From Tupaia tana (Eukaryota; Chordata; Mammalia; Scandentia; Tupaiidae), in contig JAKSZU010000016.1 of NCBI GenBank assembly GCA_026018925.1, forward strand, positions 81,726,059-81,790,058: a stretch of DNA of 64,000 nt. The letters run 5' to 3'. The notes under the pieces are model-generated. The model had not been told where the DNA came from. It did no database searches and saw only the letters and a list, made by a program, of their open reading frames with translations. The position numbers and the translations under genes are program-made. Positions 1-10,827 of the stretch are shown here, in pieces. The stretch's first letter is position 1; the number at the start of each line of letters is the position of its first letter.

Positions 1-541
1 ACGGAGTAGGCAGATAAGCATTTAAACAAGTATAGAAGTTCCAAGGAAAATAGGAATCAGAGGAGACAGTAGAGAGGTAGGTGCCGAGGGTGAGGTGGTG
101 AGTACCGCTGCTGCTTTGGGGGTCATCAGGGAGGGCCTTGGAGCTGACTGGGAAGGGGCCAGCCATGCTGGAGGAAGGGTTCCTCACAGAGGGAATAGCG
201 AAGCCAGCAGCCCAGAGGGTAACAGGAGTCCTCAGAGGGACGTCCTCAGGAAGGACATTGTAACTGCCCACAGTCCTGGCTGCTTTACCTCCTCTCGTGC
301 GTCTGAGTCCTCATTGACCTAGTGCAGGCCAGGTCACCTGTCACCTTCTCGGGCCAAGAAGCAGTGACCAAGGCCTAGAGAAGAAACAGGTGATTTGTCC
401 AAGATCAAGACAGGATTCACACCAGGCAGCCTCCACTCTGGGCCCTGCCTGCTCAGCCACATCCAAAACATCCTCCGGGGCAGGTCTGGGTCTTTAAGTC
501 ACCTCGATGGCCAGAGACTGACTCTGTGTCTTTTTCTCCAG
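1..541 (+). other. GLYR1: last intron of GLYR1 (3' part) with a MIR relic
   Basis: Intronic sequence that ends in a pyrimidine-rich tract and AG at 540-541. About 355-445 resembles a MIR SINE (segments like 'gtgatttgtccaagatcaagacagg'-type core, then 'ttcacaccaggcagcc'). No coding exon is seen in the rest. Confidence 0.75.
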
Positions 542-616
542 GTGTACAAAAGAGCCAAGGCACTGGACCAGTCTGACAATGACATGTCTGCCGTGTACCG
601 AGCCTACATACACTAA
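542..616 (+). CDS. GLYR1: GLYR1 (NPAC/NDF), last coding exon
   Basis: Only the final 25 codons lie in the window, entered in phase 0 after an acceptor ending at 541 and ending in TAA at 614-616. The encoded tail, starting [15 protein letters not shown] and ending YRAYIH, is the C-terminus I know for GLYR1/NPAC. That protein has an N-terminal PWWP domain and a C-terminal beta-hydroxyacid-dehydrogenase-like domain; it is a nuclear nucleosome-destabilising factor and cofactor of the histone demethylase KDM1B. The tail belongs to the helical end of the dehydrogenase-like domain. Upstream exons lie before position 1. ROGDI follows on the same strand about 600 bp after the GLYR1 poly(A) signal, the same neighbour order as in human. 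Confidence 0.96.
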   Translation: MYKRAKALDQSDNDMSAVYRAYIH

Positions 617-2004
617 GCCGTTGACACGACCCCTGCCCCTCTGATCTTCCCTCTGACCCCCTCTTCCTCTCATGGGGTCAGGGTCCTGGGACGTAACTCT
701 GGACCAGTCCACCTGTCTCCGTCTCCTTTTATACAGACTCTGAGACTTGCCGTCAGTACAGCACACAGCACCACCCTGCCCTGAGCCCCGGGGGAGGGGG
801 TTTGGCAGGATTGGCTTGTGGGAAATCTCTGGAGCTGAGCACTGGCCCCAGGCTAGGCGGCTGTGTGTCCGCGCACACATGCGCACACGTGCACTGGTCT
901 CACCCGGGATAGAAGCTACCCAGAAACTGCTGCCTGGTATTTTTTCTTCCAAGCTTGTCTTATCTCATACCCCTTCTAGTCGTGGAACTAGAATGAGCCG
1001 TGAGAGTCGGAAGCCTTCCCACAGCTTCCCCCAGAGTGAAGAGGCTGTCGTCACATCCACATCCCCACTCCCCACTGGATCCCCTGCAGGGAGAGGCTCT
1101 GGGCCAGGATGAGCCCCCAGCAGGCTCCAGAGTGGGGGTCCCCAGGGCCCTCCAACCTCAGGTGACCCATTGAGGAGGTTCTTCATGTCTAAGCTACCGA
1201 TCTGCAACCAGCGCTCCATAAACGCCTTCGAGGGACTGGCCAAGCCTTGCCAAGATGGGCTCTGGCTCTGGGGAACAGCGAGCAGCTGCTGGCGGTCGAG
1301 CACAAGATGGGCTCCCGTTGATGTTCTCAGAACCCACCCAGTGCCACCTCGCTGCAGAGCCCCCTCGATGGGGGCCCAGGGCCATGCTTCGTGCCGTGGG
1401 AACTTGTTCCTCACCAGGCTGTTGTAGCATTTGGATTGCATTCCAGCCCTCGGGAAGGGGATCCCCAGGGCCACCAGTGAGGAGTGAAGAGTGAGGGGGA
1501 GATGGGCGCCTTCCTGTTTCCGTTATGCCACAGACCCTTCAGCGGTTCTGAAGAGCCACTCTGACCTCGGTCCCCTCACAGCAGCCTATACCTTCACCGG
1601 TCCCCTGCATGCCCTGCCTCCCCGTCTCCTCCCACCCTGTCCCTCCCATGGAGACAGTATTCCTGTCTGTCAGTCTGTCTGTTTTCTAGCCCAGACCGAG
1701 CCTGACTAACGACAGCATTTCTTAGGCTCAGCTCTTGATACGGAATGAGTGTCTTCACTCGAGCCAGCATCACAGTCTTCGGTGCTTCCCAGGCCCGGGG
1801 TCTGTTGGGAGGGAGGAGAGTGGACCTGGGCATCCTTGAGACCCTGACATTTCTCCTTGGACAGGGGACCAGGAGGGGCTGGGAATGTTTTATGAGAACA
1901 AGGAGAAGTTACCTAAAGGATGTCAGTTTCTTCTTCCTCTGCACGGGTTGGGTTTTCCAAAGTCACATTTTGCAGAATGTCAGCGTTTATAGGGAGATAT
2001 GTAA

Positions 2005-2065
2005 TTATATATATGTGTGTGTGTGTATATATGTTATATATACACACACACACACATATATATAA
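2005..2065. repeat. palindromic (TA)n(TG)n / (CA)n(TA)n microsatellite
   Basis: A left arm of TTATATATA then six TG units then TATATAT is followed by a tiny spacer and the reverse complement with seven CA units. The two arms of about 28-30 nt could fold on each other nearly without mismatch, in DNA as a cruciform or in the GLYR1 mRNA as a hairpin. Confidence 0.9.
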
Positions 2066-2621
2066 AGTAACCACATGGTGTGGGGCTCCCCCCACAACCT
2101 CGGCCTTTTCTCACTGCTTAGAACCTAGGTTAGAAGGTCTAGGAAAAGCTGGGGGGAGGCAGGGAGATGCCTGTCGGATTTTTGGCACAGTTATTTTACT
2201 GGGATTTTGAACTCTTTCTGTCTGAACACAAAGCCGGTAGTCCTGCCGGACCGTGGGGGTGGGGGTGGGGTGGGGAAGATGCTGTAATGAAACCGGTTAG
2301 TCAATGTTGTCTTAATATTGTTGACAATTCTGTAAAGTTTCTTTTTATGAATATTTCTGTTTAAGCTATTTCACCTTTGTTTTGAAATCCTTCCCTTTTA
2401 AGGAGAAAATGTGACACTTGTGAAAAAGCTTGTAAGAAAGCCCCTCCCCGTTTTATTCCTTTAAACCTTTAAATGACAAATCTAGGTAATTAAGGTTGTG
2501 AATTTTTATTTTTGCTTTGTTTTTAATGAACATTTGTCTTTCAGAATAGGACTGTGTGATAATGTTTCAATGGCAAAAACAAAACATGATTTTGTGCAAT
2601 TAACAAAGCTACTGCAAGAAA

Positions 2622-2627
2622 AATAAA
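2622..2627 (+). terminator. GLYR1: GLYR1 poly(A) signal AATAAA
   Basis: Canonical AATAAA about 2 kb after the GLYR1 stop and just before the GC content jumps into the ROGDI promoter. Confidence 0.85.
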
Positions 2628-2689
2628 ACATTTCTTGATAACAGCTGTGTCGCGTGAGTCTGCTGCCTGCGTGCGGAGAGGGAAGCAGC

Positions 2690-3244
2690 CCAGGGACGCA
2701 GGAGCGGATAGCCAGCCAGCCCCACTCGGGATCTGCCAGTCCTGGGGAGCTGCGATCCGAGACCCCGCACTCCGGGCTGTGAAAACCGCCCCCGGTTGCC
2801 CTGCAACCCAGGAGCCAGGCAGGCCAATGGGGAGGCCGAGCGGGTATAGATTGCCCTGCCTGCCAGTCAGTGAGCGCAAGCGGAACAGAGAGCCCTATCG
2901 GAGCCGGGAGGGGGCGGGACCAGCGGCCACCGCTCTCGGGCCCGCAGGCCACCGTCCACACAGCGCTCGATCGCAGGGCGCCGGGCTCACGCCCGCAGGT
3001 TGGCTGGCCCCGAGCGAGCCGGCGCGGACTGGGTTCGCGCAGCCGCCAGCTGAATTCCAGGGCGCCCGCGAGTCCCGTGAGCGGGGGCGGGCTGGAGGCG
3101 CCGGCCAATCGCCGGCACGGAGGCGGCCTGGGGGCGGGGCCGGCGCGCGCTCAGCCAATCAGCAGCGGTGCCCGGCGCCGCCGACGGACCTGCTGACCAG
3201 CCGGCGGCTGGCTGTGGGGACAGGCGCTCGGCAGCGGGGCGGTG
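2690..3244 (+). promoter_or_regulatory. ROGDI: ROGDI CpG-island promoter and 5'UTR
   Basis: GC- and CpG-dense block directly before the ROGDI start codon. CCAAT boxes are at 2824-2828, 3105-3109 and 3155-3159, and a GC box (GGGGGCGGGGC) is at 3131-3141. No TATA box is seen, which fits a broadly expressed gene. The last two CCAAT boxes and the GC box cluster within 60 bp, so transcription probably starts between about 3170 and 3240 (inference). Confidence 0.8.
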
Positions 3245-6200
3245 ATGGCGATGGCGACTGCGATGGCAGCGACGGCGGCGGAGCGGGCGGTGCTGGTGAG
3301 GCGCGCGGCCGGCGGGCGGGCCGGCGGGGCGGCGGGGCGGCGGGGCGGCTGGGCGGCCGGGCAGGCGATGACCGCCGACGCGGTTCCGCAGGAGGAGGAG
3401 TTCCGCTGGCTGCTGCACGACGAGGTGCACGCCGTGCTGCGACAACTGCAGGACATCCTCAAGGTAAGGCGGCTCGTCACCCACCCTGCCACCTACGACC
3501 CGGCCTCGGCCTCTGCCTGGCGCGCCGACCCTTCCTCTCTCGCTCGGCAGCTCCCACCAGTCACCCGGTGGCTGCGTCCGAGCTCCTGCTGTTCAGACCA
3601 GGTCCGCTCCTAGATGAACTCTAGCCCGGGGTACGAGCACTGTTACCTAAGCACACGAGCAACTGTGGGCGCAGGGGGCTCCGCGTCCTGAGAAGGGGCT
3701 CGGGAGGGGCCTGGGATTTGCCCCAGGGCTCGGCCGGGCTCGGCTGGGCTTGGGTGGGTTGGACGACGTTTGATCTGAGAGCCAGAGCCCTGTTTCTCCC
3801 TAGCAATGTGACTGATCTCAGGCAAGTTCTTCACCTCTCTGGGCCTCCCTTTCCTCATTTGCAAACCGGAGATGGTAGTGCCCCCCCCCCCTCCAGGGCT
3901 GTGGTGGCTCTGACTCTGAAATCCCTCCACTGCAGTGCCTGGTGTGGCCCAGAATTGTGGGTTACCATGACTACTGCTCCCAGAAATCCTGCCTCCTCCA
4001 TCCCAGCACCTCACTAAACCGGAGCCCTCGAACCCTGGAGTCTGTTCCAAATCCCTGGCTGGGCGCACCATAGGCACTAGGAATTTGGAATGAGCAGGCA
4101 CCAAACTCAGGGCCTGAGCCTCAGGCTGGGGAGAGGCCCTGGAGGCTTGGTACGGTAGGCCCACTGTGCCCCCCCCCCCAAGCCCAGGTCCCAGGTGAGG
4201 TGAGCCCACCTTGGTCCTCCCAGCCCACCTTGGAAATGGAGGGAATTCTGGAAGGAGCACTGGGCAGGCCTCGCCTGAGCCTCACTCAGCTCCCTCCACT
4301 CTGCAGGAGGCCTCTCTCCGCTTCACTCTGCCTGGCTCGGGCACTGAGGGGCCAACCAAGCAGGAGAACTTCGTCCTGGGCAGCTGTGGGTGAGCCTGGG
4401 CTGCATGGAACCAGGGCTGGGCTCCTGAGTCGCAGACGGTGTGGGGGGCAGGGTGGTTCCTTCCGGGGCGGCCAGAGCAGCAGCTCAGAGGGCCAGCAGT
4501 GTGGGGGCAGTAGGTGCTGTTCTGACCCCCACGTGTTACAGCACAGACCAGGTGAAGGGTGTGCTGACTCTGCAAGGCGACGCCCTCAGCCAGGCGGTGA
4601 GTCCCCCAGCCTCCCCCCTCCCATCCTGCCTGGGTAGGGGTACACCACCAGCCAGCTACGTGACTCTGGGGAAGACCCTTGACCTCTCTGGGCCTCAGTT
4701 CCCTCATTTGTGAAATGACAGCAACCCCCAGTTCTGTGTGGGTTGGCGTGCAGGTCCAGTGAGGGGCGCGGGAGGGGCTGCTCTGCGCTTGGCTCACCAG
4801 GGGTCTGGGCCCAGTGAAGCATGGGCATTGGCAGGAGCAGGCTGGCCCCAAGTCCACGCTGACTCACCAGCCTCAGAGCTCCAGTCTGGCCCAACCCTGG
4901 GCCCAGGACCGAGGTGCAGGAGGGCCTCTCCTCCACAGCCAAGCGTACTGCCCGCCACCACACCACCCACCACCACCTTCCTCTCTCCCTTCCCCTTTCT
5001 CCACCTCTTTTCCCTTTCGTTTCTTTGCGGCTCCCCTTGAGCCTGACTTCCTGTTTCCTGACCACCCTGTCCACCCTGCAAATGCCACGGCATTGGGAGG
5101 CCCTCTGCCCCGTGGGCAGTTGAGGTCTGCCACCCCCCGCCTCTGCCCTGGCTCAAGGGCTTTGGGTGACCGGAAGCAGGAGGTGGTTCGTAGCTGACAC
5201 GCTCCCACCCGGCAGGATGTGAACCTGAAGATGCCCCGCAACAACCAGCTGCTGCACTTCGCCTTCCGTGAGGACAAGCAGTGGAAGCTGCAGCAGGTGA
5301 CCCGCCCCGTCCCATCAGCACAGGGCAGGGATGAACAGCCGGGACACCGAGGCCTCCCCAGGGCTGGCCTCCGTGAAGAGGGGCTGGCCTCCGGGATTGT
5401 GGCCACAGCAAGCCTGGGAGACGGTTTCCTAGCAATGTGCTGGGGCGGGGCAGGGACATCCCCACAGCAGCCAGCAGAGTCTCCCTACCCCTACCCGTCC
5501 CTTCCCAGCCCAGAGCCCCTAGGGGCTTCCAGTGGCTCCTGGAACAAAGCCCACGCTCCCCACTACCCCTACGCTGTCCAGGGGCCTCTTCCCAGTCACC
5601 TCTGCTCTGGTTAGTCTATACCTCGGGGCCTTTCCTGCATTCGCTCCCCTCGCCCCCAGGCTGTTTTCATTGCTGAGCCCTTCTCTGACCCCAGTGGCTC
5701 CCCCTCACGGCGGCTCCCTGCCTGCCACTCTACTTGTCCCCGAGGAGACAAGCCGGCCGTGCAGAGACCTGGCCCACAGCCTTGCATGCCGTGCGCCCTG
5801 CAGAGTGGCCTGGGAGCACAGCCCCTGGGGGTGGGGTCCCCGTGCTGAGAGACCCTGGAGACCAGGGTCTAAATCTGTCGGAACCGCACAGTGGGCGCTG
5901 TTTTCAGATCCAGGACGCCAGGAACCACGTGAGCCAGGCCATTTACCTCCTCACCAACCGGGATGAGAGCTACCAGTTCAAGACCGGAGCTGAGGTGCTC
6001 AAGGTGGGCTTGCGGGCAGGAGCAGGAGAGCAGGTCCCCGCCCTCAGCGCCAGCCCTGCCGGGGCCCTTGGGCAGCTTTGCACCCTGGGCCAGGTCCCCA
6101 GTCTTAGGTGAGGGCTGACCCTTCACTCGGTGAGACCCGGGTAGGCACAGCACAGTAGCTCAGCCCAGGACCCACAGCATGGGCTCCTATCCCCGGGCCC

Positions 6201-9200
6201 GGGGCCGAGGCGTGGGAGGGCCCCTCCACACCCTCAGTGCAGAGCCCGCCACCACACCACCACCTTCTGCTCTTGCCCTTCCCCTTTCTCCACCTCTTTT
6301 CCCTTTATTTTCTTTGTGGCTCTCGTTGGGCCCAACTTTCTGTTTCCCGACCATCCTGTACACCCCCTAAATGCCAAGGCTGTGGGAGACCATCTGCCCT
6401 ATGGGACAGCTGGGGCCCCCCACCACCACCCTGCCCTGGCTCAAGGGCTCTGGGTGACAAGAACAGGAGGGTCATTGCAGGCTAAGCGACCTCAAGTCAC
6501 CTACGTAGCCACCCAGTGCCTCCTGTTCTCCACCTGTAAAAGGGAGCAAGGCCAGCAGGTGGCATAGTGGTTAGGGAGGCCGGATCCCTAACTCCTGGCC
6601 AGCTGCACAGTTTGGGTCCCAGATCCTGCGGCTTAAGAAACACGCCAGGCGCGTGTGTGCCCAGAGTCCCAAGAAGAGAATGAAGAAGGGACTGCAGCAT
6701 AGCCATCCCTCTGGGGGGTGGTTTCCATTCCTACCTCTCTCCAACAAGTGCACACACTACAGAGCAAATTAAAAAAAAAAAAAAATCTTTAAAAGAAAAG
6801 GGGGGGGGGGGCACTTCTGAAAGTTCATGGAAAATGTGTGTCATAAGAAAGATATATTTCAAACATTTCTGTACCAAGATAAACTCACATCTTTTTTCTT
6901 TAAGAGGTTTTTGCTATTAGGGCGCGTGCGCTCACCAGAAAGACAGAGAGACAGAAAATGAGAAATCACCCCCCAGGGGGGATGGCCACGCCACAATCCC
7001 TTCTCCTCCATTCTCCTCTTGGGATCTTGGGCACACATGCACACGTGCCCAGCATGATTTTAAACCACCGGGTGTGGGACTTGAACCATGGTCGACTACA
7101 TGGGAGTCCAGCGATATAGCCAACTGCTGGTCCTAAACTCACATCTCAATTCCATTTTCTGGTGAACTCTTGAAGTCCCCTCACACTCGTTGCCAGCCAC
7201 AGTAGCTACAATAAAAGCCACTAATCGCAAAGCCATCCATGGGCTTGGGCTGCCTGGGACTTGTGGCTCTGTCCCTGACGCTGTGTCCTCTGGTGGTTCA
7301 CCCCACCACTCTTACCCTCTGACCCTCATGACTGGAACCAGATGGACTAAGGTCTTTTGCGGAGCTGTGAGTGCCCTGGGGTGTGCAGCCCCACAGCTCC
7401 ACGCATCTCTTCTGCGTGTTCCCAGAACCAGGGCTCCCCAGTGCTCCTGAAAGACCCTGACGGCCATCAGGCAGCGGAAGCTGGGGCTCAGGAGTCCGCC
7501 AGGGGGTTGCACCAGCAGAGGGGAGGGACGGGTGGGTCCCAGGGGGTTCCTCCAGCTGAGTGACCTTGGCTTACCCCTTCAGAGCCTCAGTTTCCTCAAC
7601 TCAGCCATCACATGCCTAGGAAGGAGGCTCCCCTGGCTCCTGCACCCACCTTGGATTAGGGCCCCCCAGTTCCCTTCGTCACCTGTCCCCCTACCTGCAA
7701 AGCTCCTGTCCGTGGGACTCTGCTCCCAAGATCTTCCATTCCCCACTGGAGTAGTGCCCGGGCCCCGAGTGTGAAGGATGCCCGTGCAGACATCCTGGCT
7801 CCACCCCCCGAAGCCCAGACTCCTGCATCCTGACAGGCCCCCACCGGAGGTTCAGGTCCTGCAAACTGCGACCATGGGCAGTGGCAGGGGCGCCCTGATG
7901 TGCTCTGCGGTGCCCACTACAGGGTGGGGGAGGGAGGGGCCGGGCCGCACACTAGCGACTGCCCCTCCCCCAGCTGATGGATGCCGTGATGCTGCAGCTG
8001 ACCAGAGCCCGCAACCGGCTCACCACTCCGGCCACCCTCACGCTGCCCGAGATAGCAGCCAGCGGCCTCACGGTCAGTGCCTCAGGCCAGCGCTTGCCCA
8101 GGAGACGGGTCCCATGGAGGGCCCAGAGGTAGCCTTTGCCGGGACGGGGTTCTTGGTTTCCACCCTGTGTTCCCAGAGGTGTTGACCTTGCTCTGGTCAG
8201 TGGGTCCCAAATCTGGTGGCCCTGGAAGGTACTGGAGTGTCTGGGGAAGTTGAAGAACCCAGTCCCTGGGAGGATTGTTTCTGGGGTAGGGTTCCCGTCA
8301 GTGGTTCTACAGCAGGCAGGACTCCATGCCACCTGCCTCCCCACAGCGGATGTTCGCCCCTGCCCTGCCCTCTGACCTGCTGGTCAACGTGTACATCAAC
8401 CTAAACAAGTTGTGCCTCACGGTGTACCAGCTGCACGTCCTGCAGCCCAGCTCCACCAAGGTGAGTGCACGCCCACCCCGCCCCAGGCTGCACACCCTGC
8501 AGCCCAGCCCCGCCCCGCCCCAGGCTGCACGCCCTGCAGCCCAGCTCCACCAAGGTGAGCACATGCCCACCCCGCCCCAGGCTGCACGCCCTGCAGTCCA
8601 CTCCACCAAGGTGAGGCGACACACGCCCAGACCTGTAGACCTGCCTGACCAGGGCTGGCACTCTTCTTCCTAGAACTTCCGCCCAACTGGAGGTGCGGTG
8701 CTCCACAGCCCTGGGGCCATGTTGTAAGTATGTCCTCCCCAGCCCACCCTGGGGGCCCGGCCCACGCCCGCCCTCAGGGACCTTACCCTTCTCCCAGCGA
8801 GTGGGGCTCCCAGCGCCTAGAGGTGACCCACGTGCACAAGGTGGAGTGTGTGATCCCCTGGCTCAACGACGCCCTGGTCTACTTCACTGTGTCCCTCCAG
8901 CTCTGCCAGCAACTCAAGGACAAGGTGAGGGGTCAGTGGGCCTGCAGGCCTCGGATGGGCCCCAGGCCGAGCCCCTTCACTGGGAGGGGCATCCCAAGGG
9001 CTCTTATCATACCTCGAAAGTGCTCCTGATCTTTCTTAAGTTTAGTTATTTCTCCACAAGTGAGACAGGAAGAGCACCCCAGCAGGGTCCCAGCACCTCA
9101 GCCCACCCCAGCCTTCAGCCAGCTACAGATCACGGGCAGAGGTGTACCCAGTGCTCAGGGAGGTCTCTGGACTTGAACTGGGAACTTTCCATTTTGATCT

Positions 9201-9503
9201 GTCTGCCTCATCGTGTGTGTTCAGCCATGGCACCACTGTCCAGCCCCAGCGCCCGATCGTAATGTCCATTGTACTCACACACCAGGCAGCCAGGCCATGG
9301 CGTGGCTGAGTCCCTTTGACCTTGGATGCCTTTGGGTGACCTTGACATCTCACCTGGGTCACAGGGTGAGGCAGGGTCAGTCCCCAGCGCCATCCAGCTG
9401 GCTAGAGCCATGCCAGGAGGTCCCAGCACCCCAGCTGGCCACGTCCCCACCTCTCCCACAGATCTCCGTGTTCTCCAGCTACTGGAGCTACAGGGCCCTC
9501 TGA
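3245..9503 (+). CDS. ROGDI: ROGDI, rabconnectin-3 / V-ATPase regulatory complex subunit
   Basis: Eleven coding exons: 3245-3295, 3392-3463, 4307-4389, 4542-4596, 5216-5296, 5908-6003, 7974-8072, 8347-8460, 8674-8723, 8798-8924, 9462-9503. Lengths sum to 870 nt (289 aa plus TGA), with GT/AG at every junction and phases that fit. Diagnostic segments are [33 protein letters not shown] and the end [13 protein letters not shown]. The ATG at 3251 matches the human start; the one at 3245 is in frame and adds Met-Ala. ROGDI is an all-alpha/beta leucine-zipper-like protein that acts with DMXL and WDR7 proteins in V-ATPase assembly; loss in humans causes Kohlschutter-Tonz syndrome. All exons look intact. 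Oddities: the exon 8 donor is triplicated (8461, 8555, 8611) and introns 4 and 6 share a duplicated block. Confidence 0.97.
3800..3955 (+). repeat. MIR relic in ROGDI intron 2
   Basis: 'caagttcttcacctctctgg' followed by 'cctcatttgcaaa' is the MIR core and 3' region. It includes a run of twelve C at about 3891. Confidence 0.8.
4650..4740 (+). repeat. MIR relic in ROGDI intron 4
   Basis: 'cttgacctctctgggcctca' then 'ttccctcatttgtgaaatg' is the typical MIR 3' half. Confidence 0.8.
4951..5181 (+). repeat. ROGDI intronic duplication, copy A
   Basis: This pyrimidine-rich block from 'cccgccaccacaccacc' to 'gctcaagggctttgggtgac' recurs at 6245-6471 at roughly 80% identity by eye. It lies just before exon 5. 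Confidence 0.8.
5530..5720. repeat. L2-like relic in ROGDI intron 5
   Basis: Segments such as 'ggaacaaagcccacgctccc' and 'ctgagcccttctctgacccc' resemble the L2 3' end. Divergence is high, so the call is tentative. Confidence 0.5.
6245..6471 (+). repeat. ROGDI intronic duplication, copy B
   Basis: Partner of 4951-5181, with the same order of motifs: the pyrimidine tract 'cccctttctccacctctttt', then 'ccaccctgt'/'ccatcctgt', then 'gctcaagggct'. It lies in intron 6 and contains no exon copy. Confidence 0.8.
6545..6785 (+). mobile_element. old type A tRNA-SINE
   Basis: Head 'ggccagcaggtggcatagtgg', middle 'cacgccaggcgcgtgtgtgc', then an A-rich tail at 6770. Diverged from the young consensus. Confidence 0.8.
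6880..7134 (-). mobile_element. type A tRNA-SINE
   Basis: Reverse copy: 'agaggtttttgctat' tail side at 6903 and 'gccaactgctggtcc' head at about 7118-7132. Confidence 0.9.
7555..7620 (+). repeat. MIR fragment in ROGDI intron 6
   Basis: 'ctgagtgaccttggcttacc' followed by 'gagcctcagtttcctcaact' is a MIR 3' fragment. Confidence 0.7.
8431..8637 (+). repeat. tandem repeat of the ROGDI exon 8 end and splice donor
   Basis: Four units begin with CTGCAC at 8431, 8488, 8525 and 8582 (57, 37, 57 and about 56 nt). Units 1, 3 and 4 contain the exon end CTCCACCAAG and a GTGAG donor at 8461, 8555 and 8611; unit 2 lacks it. Confidence 0.93.
9030..9243 (-). mobile_element. type C SINE-like repeat in ROGDI intron 10
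   Basis: Shares its layout with 37510-37770 and 44590-44775: 'ttaagtttagttatttctcc' at one end, an agagcacc/ccagcag segment, and a tRNA-like head ending 'ttcagccatggcaccactgt'. Family name unknown to me. Confidence 0.55.
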
Positions 9504-9955
9504 GCAGTCCCCGGAGCCAGTTCCCTGGGAAGGAGGCCCTGCCACCTCGGAGTGCCAGCCAGAGCCAGGGATTAGAGCTGTTTCTCTCCCTCTTCACCCT
9601 GCCCAGCCTCACTCAGTGGGCATGAACCCTGGGTTGGGGGTGCCTGGGAGGAAGGGGGCCAGTTGGTGTTTGAGTCAGGGAGGGTCAAGAGGCAGCCAAG
9701 GGGTGGCCACATTCCAACTCCGGCCTTCCAGGAACCAGGGGAACCTTTGTACCCAGGGCCAGGTCCTCTTTCCTGTCACTGGCTGGTGGGGGGGCAACCC
9801 CTCCTGCTCGAGGGTGGGAGTGGCACTTAGCCTTGGGTTGGGACAGAGAGGAAGTAGCTGGCAGAGCTGCCCGGCGAGCGAGCTGAGTGCCCCTGTCCGT
9901 GTCTCTGGCAACCCTGGCAAGGACCCACTGAGAAATAAAGATCATCAGACTGCCT
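9504..9955 (+). other. ROGDI: ROGDI 3' untranslated region
   Basis: About 450 bp of unique sequence between the ROGDI stop and just past the AATAAA at 9934. No other gene is seen. Confidence 0.85.
9934..9939 (+). terminator. ROGDI: ROGDI poly(A) signal AATAAA
   Basis: The only canonical signal downstream of the ROGDI stop. It is followed by a GT-rich stretch (9960s: ctgtggtctgtctgtctg), as expected for a cleavage site. Confidence 0.9.
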
Positions 9956-10377
9956 GGAGCCTGTGGTCTGTCTGTCTGAGTGGGGATTCGGGCTGGGTAG
10001 GATCCTGGAGATAGCGGCTGTCAGCTTCAGGAGCCAGCGGCCTCCCCCTGCACCTCTGGGCCCCGGGCCTGGCTTCCCCACTCCCTGCCCACACCAGGAC
10101 CGGGCTGGCCTTTGAGAGCAGGGCTCTCGGCTCTCAGCTGCTGGGGGAGGGCTCTGCCTGGAGCACAGAGCAGCCCTGGCCCACCACCCGCTGGGAGAGC
10201 GGGCGCTAACCTGCTGCCGGCCGAAGACTCGGGGACAAGGTGGGCATCAGCCTGGCAGTGAGTGCCCACACACCCACCCGACGGGCCAGAACAGTCCAGA
10301 CTCAGGCTCGGAGCCAACACAAAGCCTTGTTTCTGTGCCTGTGGGCCACGCCGGAAGGGGCGGAGGGGACTGTGGCA
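9956..10377. other. spacer between the converging ROGDI and SMIM22 3' ends
   Basis: GC-rich unique sequence that probably includes the SMIM22 3'UTR on the minus strand. I see no AATAAA or ATTAAA on the minus strand here, so the SMIM22 end is not fixed. Confidence 0.6.
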
Positions 10378-10827
10378 TTAAGGTTCCATGGCCAAGTTGT
10401 CCTCTCCCTTGAGTCTTTCCTGTAAGAAAGGCACAGAAGGGGACAGGTTCATTCCTCAGGCTCCCAGCTGCCCTCCCTTCTCCGCTCAGGGCCACCAGGA
10501 AGGCTGGGGGGGCTCACCTTTGGGCTCCCCCGCGGGCGCCCCGGGGAGCAGCAGCAGCTGCAGCAGCAGTGGACAGTGACGAGCAGCAGCAGGAGCAGCA
10601 CCGTGCCTGGGGACAGACGGGCAGGCGTCCAGATGTGGCCGGTGCTCGGCGGGGCGGGAGGGGCGGGGGCCTGGGGGCTGTGGCCACTCACCGATGAAGG
10701 TGAGGAAGACGACAAAGGCCGCGGTGTCCCAGGCAGACTGGAACAGCTGGCGGCTCCGCAGTCTCCCCAGCACTTCCTGGGCCGTGGCCTCCAGCTCCCG
10801 CTGCAGCTCCTCCGTGGACAGACCCAT
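10378..10827 (-). CDS. SMIM22: SMIM22 (CASIMO1), small integral membrane protein
   Basis: Three coding exons on the minus strand: 10692-10827, 10518-10606 and 10378-10419, with correct GT/AG and phases, giving 267 nt (88 aa plus TAA). The protein begins MGLSTEELQRELEATAQEVL, has one hydrophobic segment (about residues 36-59, AFVVFLTFIG then a TVLLLLLLV run), a cysteine cluster just after it (HCCCSCCC) and a short charged tail ending EDNLAMEP. This matches human SMIM22, a micropeptide of epithelial membranes reported to associate with squalene epoxidase. The coding exon may extend to 10849, where the minus strand has a GGAGCAG acceptor-like site. It lies tail to tail with ROGDI, as in human. 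The cysteine cluster is a plausible palmitoylation site (inference). Confidence 0.93.

Larger units (their letters stand above)
617..2645 (+). other. GLYR1: GLYR1 3' untranslated region
   Basis: About 2 kb with no further coding potential between the GLYR1 stop and an AATAAA at 2622-2627. The second half is AT-rich and mostly free of repeats, as expected for a conserved long 3'UTR. It contains the TA/TG - CA/TA palindrome at 2005-2065. The cleavage site, a little beyond 2640, is inferred. Confidence 0.8.

Noticed and set aside
494-952. Long open frame antisense to the GLYR1 end
   Set aside because: Overlaps the GLYR1 last exon and 3'UTR on the other strand, with no family resemblance or splice context. 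It is a by-product of GC-rich sequence.
2635-3624. 329-codon open frame across the ROGDI promoter
   Set aside because: CpG islands are stop-poor. The translation is low-complexity Ala/Gly/Arg and runs over the real ROGDI exon 1 in another frame.
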